Positions 60,001-64,000 of a stretch of 64,000 nucleotides of DNA are shown here, piece after piece; the first letter of the stretch is position 1; every line of letters begins with the position of its first letter. Under the pieces are notes generated by a model, which was given only the letters and a program-made list of their open reading frames with translations, ran no database searches and was not told the DNA's origin. This DNA comes from Pseudobutyrivibrio ruminis (lineage in GTDB: Bacteria > Bacillota > Clostridia > Lachnospirales > Lachnospiraceae), in contig NZ_SVET01000012.1 in the NCBI RefSeq assembly GCF_015057245.1, positions 1 to 64,000 on the forward strand, read 5' to 3'. The translations under genes were made by a program, and so were the position numbers.

Positions 60001-60156
60001 GCTGACGAAAAGGCTGCCACAATCTTCGAAAAGAATAAGGCTGAAATCGCTGGGGAAGTTCTCGCTGACGAAATCATCGTAGGCGAAACAGGCTCACACG
60101 TTAAAGAATGGAACATCAACGGTGAGAAGGTAACACTCGCCGTAACACGTCGTTAG
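57001..60156 (+). CDS. ileS: Isoleucyl-tRNA synthetase, IleS2 type
   Basis: Class I synthetase of 1051 aa charging tRNA-Ile. HIGH motif at 55-58 within DGPPTANGKPHIGH and KMSKS at 603-607; the editing domain has TTTPWTLPSNLAL (TPWT) and the catalytic domain the WFDSGAMPF segment. Zinc-type cysteine pairs occur at CPRCG and CPDCG...CPECK. The length and the HIGH-region context fit the eukaryote-like IleS2 group, many members of which are naturally less sensitive to mupirocin (family knowledge, not shown here). Only about 95 nt separate it from the upstream gene and no T-box is visible in them. Confidence 0.95.
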   Translation: MYNKVDASLNFVEREKQVQKFWEENDIFQKSMDSRKEGETYTFYDGPPTANGKPHIGHVETRAIKDMIPRYQTMKGKFVPRKAGWDTHGLPVELEVEKLLGLNGKEQIEEYGMEPFIKKCKESVWKYKGMWEDFSGTVGFWADMDNPYITYDDNFIESEWWALKTIWDKKLLYKGFKIVPYCPRCGTPLSAQEVAQGYKTVKERSAIVRFKIVGEDAYFLAWTTTPWTLPSNLALCVNPDETYIRVKAADGYTYILAEALADKVLGKLAEEGEKAYEVLETYKGTDLEYKEYEPLFECAGVAATKQHKKAHFVTCDTYVTMSDGTGIVHIAPAFGEDDAKVGRKYDLPFVQFVDGKGEMTKETPYAGLFVKKADPEVLKDLDKEGKLFDAPKFEHEYPHCWRCDTPLIYYARESWFIKMTEVKDDLIKNNNTVNWIPESIGKGRFGDWLENVQDWGISRNRYWGTPLNIWECPDCGKQISIGSRKELAELSGNADAEHIELHRPYIDEVTCTCPECKGTMKRVPEVIDCWFDSGAMPFAQHHYPFENKEVFEQQFPAKFISEAVDQTRGWFYSLMAESTLLFNKAPYENVIVLGHVQDENGQKMSKSKGNAVDPFDALEKMGADAIRWYFYTSSAPWIPKRFGENAVMEGQRKFLGTLWNTYAFYILYANIDEFDPTKYELDFSKLAVMDKWILSRLNSAIKAVDDNLGSYKIPEAARALDEFVDDLSNWYVRRCRDRFWAKGMEQDKINAYMTLYTCLKDISLAAAPMIPFMTEEIYQNMVRSVDKNAPESIHLCDFPTVNEAFIDKKLEEDMDELLKIVVHGRACRNTANIKNRQPIGQMYIKAEHELDEMYVSIIEDELNVKKATFTEDVSAFTSYSFKPQLRTVGPKYGKFLGGIQKALSSLDGNAAYAELKANGVIKLPEVDPSIELAEEDLLISMAQTEGFVADGDNYVTVVLDTNLTEELLEEGFVREIVSKIQTMRKEADFEVMDRITVAYKADEKAATIFEKNKAEIAGEVLADEIIVGETGSHVKEWNINGEKVTLAVTRR

Positions 60157-60184
60157 GCTGAGGCTAGCCACAAGGTTATGGCTC

Positions 60185-60267
60185 GTTCGTTACGACTACA
60201 AGCATTATATTACTACGCTCGACAGCACGTCTCGCTAAAGTAATATAATAGCTTGATGTCTACGAAC
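60185..60267 (-). repeat. 83-nt covarying structured element, copy D (minus strand)
   Basis: Read on the minus strand: outer stem GTTCGT/ACGAAC, second helix GAC/GTC, CAAGC/GCTTG, then an entirely different but perfectly paired 11-bp stem ATTATATTACT/AGTAATATAAT, and the same apical AGCGAGAC...GTCGAGCG. Sequence of every helix differs from copies A-C while pairing is kept. It lies 29 nt after the ileS stop. Confidence 0.83.
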
Positions 60268-60290
60268 TATTGCAACTGTATTGTAACTAA

Positions 60291-60474
60291 GTATAAGCTG
60301 TGCACAACATACGCAAGCGTGAGCAGGGACAATTCGCAAGTCAGTAGCAGACTAGCTCTTAGTGTTGCTCAAGGAGCCAATCTCGCGACGGAGCAATACT
60401 AAGGCTTGTATGCGTAACTGACGTAATGCGAAGGGGACCCTGCGGGAGCACGGAGTGCTTTGGTCAGCTTATAC
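60291..60474 (+). other. Compound multi-helix structure between ileS and glgP, enclosing copy E
   Basis: Nested pairings enclose copy E: GTATAAGCTG (60291-60300) with CAGCTTATAC (60465-60474); GCAGGG (60323-60328) with CCCTGC (60438-60443); TTCGCA (60333-60338) with TGCGAA (60427-60432). Side hairpins are ACGCAAGCGT (60311-60320) and AGCAC/GTGCT (60447-60459). The glgP start follows 29 nt later. It looks like the 5' leader of glgP or an independent structured RNA. Together with copy D it fills the 346-nt gene-free gap. Confidence 0.72.
60340..60422 (+). repeat. 83-nt covarying structured element, copy E
   Basis: Outer stem GTCAGT/ACTGAC, second helix GCA/TGC, imperfect CTAGC/GCTTG, long hairpin CTTAGTGTTGCTC/GAGCAATACTAAG (one wobble). 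The apical part is more divergent (AAGGAG...CTCGCGACG). The fixed AG on the 5' side and GTA on the 3' side are kept. It is embedded in the larger structure upstream of glgP. Confidence 0.8.
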
Positions 60475-60502
60475 GGATTGCCAATAGGAGGGGTTTTGAG
60501 AT

Positions 60503-62959
60503 ATGAAGAGACAGATGCCAAGCACAAGAGAGATTGAGCATGAGATAGTAGGCCGTGTCAAGACCATGTTCCGCAAGGACTTTGAGATGGCAACTAAGGA
60601 GGAGATTTATAGAGCTTGCGCCGAAGTTGTCAACGACGTGGTAATTGATAACTGGCTCACTACTCAAAAAGCATTTGTGCAGCAGGATCCAAAGTGCGTA
60701 TATTACATGTCTATGGAGTTTCTGATTGGTCGACTTCTTGGAAACAACATGATTAATATGCGTGGATACACAGAGGTTATGGATGCCCTTGATGAATTGG
60801 GGGTTGATATAAATGAAGTAGAAGACCAGGAGCCAGATCCAGCACTTGGAAATGGTGGTCTTGGTAGACTTGCTGCATGTTTCCTTGATTCTCTTGCAAC
60901 TTTACAGTATCCGGCTTATGGCTGCGGTATTAGATATCATTATGGTATGTTCAAGCAGAAGATTGAGGATGGTTATCAGCGGGAAGTTCCAGATAATTGG
61001 CTTCAGACTAGATATCCATTTGAGCTTCAGCGTACCGAGTATGAATTCGAAGTTAGATTTGGCGGATGGGTTCGCTATGATACTCAGCCAGATGGCACAA
61101 CAAAGTATATTCATGAAGGGTATAACGCAGTAATAGCTACACCTTATGATTTGCCTGTCACTGGTTTTGATAATGGTATGGTAAACACGCTTATGATTTG
61201 GGATGCCAAACCAAAGGAAGTGTTTAGATTAGACTCATTTGAAAAGGGTGACTATAACAGAGCAGTTGAGGATATGAACCTTGCAAGAAACCTTACTGAG
61301 GTTCTTTATCCAAATGACAATCATATTCAGGGTAAGGAGCTTCGATTGAAGCAGCAATACTTCTTTGTATCTGCATCTATTCAGAGAGCTCTTGCAAAGT
61401 ATTTGCGCTATCACAAGGATATCAAGAAGCTTCCTGAAAAGGTTGTATTCCAGATGAATGATACTCACCCAACACTGACAGTTGCTGAGCTTATGCGTAT
61501 CCTTATGGATGTGCATGGTTTAGGCTGGGATGAGGCTTGGGAGATTACAACACATTGTGTTGCCTACACAAACCACACCATCATGTCAGAGGCTCTTGAA
61601 AAATGGCCACAGGATATCTTCAAGAGATTGCTTCCACGTGTCTTTATGATCGTTGAGGAAATCAACCGTAGATTCTGTGACGAAATTAGAGCTAAGTTCC
61701 CAGGTGACGAGGAGAGAGTTCATCGCATGGCTATCCTTGCAGATGACCAGGTCAAGATGGCTCACATGGCAATCGCCGCAAGCTACAGTGTTAATGGTGT
61801 TGCAGCTCTTCATACAGAAATCCTGAAGAATGTTTCGCTTCATGATTTCTACGAAATGTATCCTGAAAAATTCAACAACAAGACCAATGGTATTACTCAG
61901 CGTCGTTTCTTGATGCACGGCAATTACAAGCTTTCAGACTGGGTAATCAAAAAGATTGGTCGTGGATGGATTACAGATTTATCCCAGATGAAGAAATTAG
62001 AGAGCTTTGTTGATGACAAGAAATCTCTTGACGAGTTTATGGCTATCAAGCTCGATAATAAAAAACGTCTGGCTAAATATATATTAGAACACAATGGAAT
62101 CGAAGTTGATCCTAATTCGATTTTTGATGTTCAGGTTAAGAGATTACATGAATACAAGCGTCAGCTTTTAAATATTCTTCATGTAATGTATCTCTACAAT
62201 CAGATTAAGGAAAATCCAGAGATGGACTTCTATCCAACTACATTTATCTTCGGTGCAAAGGCTTCTGCAGGTTATGAAAATGCAAAGCTTATCATCAAGC
62301 TGATAAACAATGTAGCAGCAGTAATCAACAACGATAAATCAATCGACAACAAAATCAAGGTTGTATTTATTGAAGATTATCGTGTATCAAATGCTGAATG
62401 GATATTTGCAGCAGCAGATGTTTCAGAACAGATTTCTACAGCTTCAAAGGAAGCATCTGGTACTGGAAACATGAAGTTCATGCTTAATGGTGCCGTTACA
62501 ATCGGTACTATGGATGGTGCAAATGTAGAGATGTATCAGGAGCTAGGCGGAGAGAATATTTTTATCTTCGGTATGAGCTCAGATGAGGTAATTGCTCACG
62601 AAAAGAATAACGACTACAATCCAGTAGATGTTATGAACGGAAATCATCACATTCAAAAGGTATTGCAGCAGCTTGTAAATGGCAATTACAGTATTGATAA
62701 TCCAGAATTGTTCCGCCCACTTTACAATTCTCTTTTAAACACACAGTGTACAGCAAAGGCTGATACATACTTTGTACTAAAGGATTTTGCATCTTACTGT
62801 GAGACTCATGAAAAGATTCAGGAGGCTTACAAGGATAAATATAAATGGGCAAAGATGGCACTTGAAAACGTAGCTCATGTTGGCAAGTTCTCATCTGATA
62901 GAACAATCCAGGAGTATGTAGATGATATTTGGCACTTGGATAAGCTTGATTTGAAATAA
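60503..62959 (+). CDS. glgP: Glycogen/starch/alpha-glucan phosphorylase
   Basis: PLP enzyme of 818 aa that releases glucose-1-phosphate from alpha-1,4-glucans. The pyridoxal lysine is Lys649 in SKEASGTGNMKF, followed by LNGAVTIGTMDGANVEM. Active-site segments PALGNGGLGRLAACF (about 112-126) and MNDTHPTLTVAELMR are intact. Length is normal for GT35. With the intracellular GH13 enzyme it completes use of maltodextrin or stored glycogen. The start follows GGAGGGG, 29 nt after a compound RNA-like structure that may regulate it. Confidence 0.95.
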   Translation: MKRQMPSTREIEHEIVGRVKTMFRKDFEMATKEEIYRACAEVVNDVVIDNWLTTQKAFVQQDPKCVYYMSMEFLIGRLLGNNMINMRGYTEVMDALDELGVDINEVEDQEPDPALGNGGLGRLAACFLDSLATLQYPAYGCGIRYHYGMFKQKIEDGYQREVPDNWLQTRYPFELQRTEYEFEVRFGGWVRYDTQPDGTTKYIHEGYNAVIATPYDLPVTGFDNGMVNTLMIWDAKPKEVFRLDSFEKGDYNRAVEDMNLARNLTEVLYPNDNHIQGKELRLKQQYFFVSASIQRALAKYLRYHKDIKKLPEKVVFQMNDTHPTLTVAELMRILMDVHGLGWDEAWEITTHCVAYTNHTIMSEALEKWPQDIFKRLLPRVFMIVEEINRRFCDEIRAKFPGDEERVHRMAILADDQVKMAHMAIAASYSVNGVAALHTEILKNVSLHDFYEMYPEKFNNKTNGITQRRFLMHGNYKLSDWVIKKIGRGWITDLSQMKKLESFVDDKKSLDEFMAIKLDNKKRLAKYILEHNGIEVDPNSIFDVQVKRLHEYKRQLLNILHVMYLYNQIKENPEMDFYPTTFIFGAKASAGYENAKLIIKLINNVAAVINNDKSIDNKIKVVFIEDYRVSNAEWIFAAADVSEQISTASKEASGTGNMKFMLNGAVTIGTMDGANVEMYQELGGENIFIFGMSSDEVIAHEKNNDYNPVDVMNGNHHIQKVLQQLVNGNYSIDNPELFRPLYNSLLNTQCTAKADTYFVLKDFASYCETHEKIQEAYKDKYKWAKMALENVAHVGKFSSDRTIQEYVDDIWHLDKLDLK

Positions 62960-62985
62960 GTGCCTAGAAGGAATGTTTACAGACT

Positions 62986-63855
62986 ATGAATGACAAAAGA
63001 AAATATATACCTTGGATATTTATTCCATGTATTCTTGCATTTGTTTTGCAGGTTGGAGCCAGCTTATTTGTAATTCAAGCTATCGTTGCTTATGTGCTTG
63101 CTACATTTAAAGGAAACACCTACGACGACCTTGTTAACGCACTTGTAGATGCAATGCTTTCGGATGGAGCAAATGTTCTTTATATCATATATGCTGTTGC
63201 TGGAATCATTATTTTCACATTCGTTCAGAAAAAGATTTTTAGTGATGAAAAGCAGACTAAGCTATCAGAGGTATCAAAGAATGTTCCAGCTACAATAGCA
63301 GGTGTGTTGCTCTTTTGCTTAGGCATGCAATACGTTAGCAATTACCTTACAGCTGCATTAGCTAGTGCATTTCCATCATGGCTCGAGGAATATGAAGAGC
63401 TTATGGAGACAGCTGGTTTGGATGATAGCCTTACATTTATCATGGGCATATATGCAGTTATTCTTGCACCAATATGCGAGGAGCTTATTTTCAGAGGTGT
63501 TACACTTAGTGCAGCTAAAAAGGTTATGCCATACTATCTTGCAATAGTTGTACAGGCAATACTCTTTGGTGCCTTCCATATGAATGCAATCCAAGGCTGC
63601 TATGCATTTGTCCTTGGACTTGGAATGGGCTATGTAATGCACTTATACAACAATATATTTGTTACAATTATTATCCATATGATATTTAACTTGATTGGCA
63701 CCTATGGCTCAGATTTCTTGCCATACGGAGGCGATACAGTTATCGGATTCTTCTTGTGGATGCTGGGTTCCCTTGTTGTTACTTACGTTTCAATAATTCT
63801 TCTCAGAAAAGGGGCTTCATCTGTTAAGGAAAATGAGTTTACAGCCGATATATAA
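62986..63855 (+). CDS. CPBP family intramembrane glutamic endopeptidase
   Basis: The 289-aa polytopic membrane protein has about 7-8 hydrophobic segments and the Abi/CAAX-protease motifs: EExxxR (Glu165, Glu166, Arg170 in ICEELIFRGV), a His in FHMNA (His198) and a His in HMIFN (His231). Bacterial members can process prenylated or other membrane proteins or provide bacteriocin self-immunity; the substrate here is unknown. It starts 26 nt after glgP and probably shares its transcript. A strong terminator follows. Confidence 0.9.
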   Translation: MNDKRKYIPWIFIPCILAFVLQVGASLFVIQAIVAYVLATFKGNTYDDLVNALVDAMLSDGANVLYIIYAVAGIIIFTFVQKKIFSDEKQTKLSEVSKNVPATIAGVLLFCLGMQYVSNYLTAALASAFPSWLEEYEELMETAGLDDSLTFIMGIYAVILAPICEELIFRGVTLSAAKKVMPYYLAIVVQAILFGAFHMNAIQGCYAFVLGLGMGYVMHLYNNIFVTIIIHMIFNLIGTYGSDFLPYGGDTVIGFFLWMLGSLVVTYVSIILLRKGASSVKENEFTADI

Positions 63856-63890
63856 TTACACGGACGATAATAATCACAGGACCAGGAAGG

Positions 63891-63920
63891 CACGCCTTCC
63901 TGGTTTTTCTTTTTACTAGA
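63891..63920 (+). terminator. Intrinsic terminator after the CPBP protease gene
   Basis: A 9-11 bp stem ACCAGGAAG/CTTCCTGGT (63891-63914) followed by TTTTTCTTTTT. Confidence 0.93.
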
Positions 63921-63984
63921 AACTGTGATAAGGAAAACGGACTTTCCCTTTATAAATTATGTTTCATTTATAGGAGGAAAGAGC

Positions 63985-64000
63985 ATGGTAATTCAAAATT
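63985..64000 (+). CDS. Start of a new gene cut by the window edge (possibly flagellin)
   Basis: A strong TAGGAGGA ribosome site is followed by ATG and the codons for MVIQN before the window ends. Flagellins of this family often begin with MVVQH or MVIQ, so this may be a flagellin gene, which would fit the chemoreceptors and YjfB, but five residues cannot prove it. Confidence 0.35.

Overview
The window looks like a chromosomal segment of a low-GC, anaerobic, motile Firmicute of the family Lachnospiraceae, close to Butyrivibrio/Pseudobutyrivibrio. The evidence is indirect but consistent: pyruvate formate-lyase with its activase, a crotonase of butyrate metabolism, the LL-diaminopimelate aminotransferase route, a reverse rubrerythrin with PerR, B-type dihydroorotate dehydrogenase (pyrK/pyrD), several chemoreceptors and c-di-GMP proteins, and a large surface-anchored alpha-amylase. 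No rRNA, tRNA, prophage or CRISPR array was seen. The only mobile element recognised is the edge of an IS110-family insertion sequence at the left end.

Layout. 1-560: 5' part of an IS110 transposase (minus strand) and its long structured non-coding end, a candidate bridge RNA. 679-5946: EAL phosphodiesterase with a dead GGDEF domain, mscL, a zinc-ribbon membrane protein and an SseB-like protein. 6078-9157: transporter, glycerophosphodiesterase and lysophospholipase, a likely phospholipid-scavenging operon. 9167-11044: a ClpX homologue and a cold-shock protein. 11183-16328: transglutaminase-like protein, then degV-folC-dnaJ-like-MATE. 16276-21794: two chemoreceptors flanking reverse rubrerythrin and PerR. 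21832-28792: OPT transporter with a PqqD-like partner, a 45-aa small protein, an ABC importer of the TrpX type and an aspartokinase; three of these promoter regions share an ACTTTA/TAAAGT operator-like motif. 29018-32998: cell-surface amylase. 33089-37037: pyrC-pyrF-pyrK-pyrD. 37175-39655: mecA and an intracellular GH13 enzyme. 39670-42844: pflB-pflA. 43160-49081: exonuclease/flavoprotein/aminopeptidase operon, then hisA-dapL and an AraR-like regulator. 49373-55320: YjfB-like protein, then an esterase/acyltransferase/DUF6320/EAL-GGDEF cluster. 55400-63855: crotonase, DUF4190 protein, IleS, glycogen phosphorylase, CPBP protease. A new gene starts at 63985.

How the genes fit together. Starch use is well represented: the surface amylase makes oligosaccharides outside, the intracellular GH13 enzyme trims them, glycogen/maltodextrin phosphorylase yields glucose-1-phosphate, and pyruvate formate-lyase takes glycolytic pyruvate to acetyl-CoA and formate. 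c-di-GMP signalling appears twice, in proteins with opposite domain decay: one keeps the phosphodiesterase, the other keeps the cyclase.

The most interesting signal is not a gene. Five copies of an 83-84 nt element (5972, 18731, 50718, 60185 minus strand, 60340) share a fixed architecture, while almost every helix varies by compensatory changes. This is the signature of a conserved RNA (or single-stranded DNA) structure. I do not recognise it as a named family. Three copies lie upstream of a start codon on the same strand (18, 22 and 80 nt away), one is followed by a T-run and may terminate transcription, and one is nested inside a larger multi-helix structure between ileS and glgP. A second, unrelated ~150-nt imperfect palindrome separates pflB from pflA.
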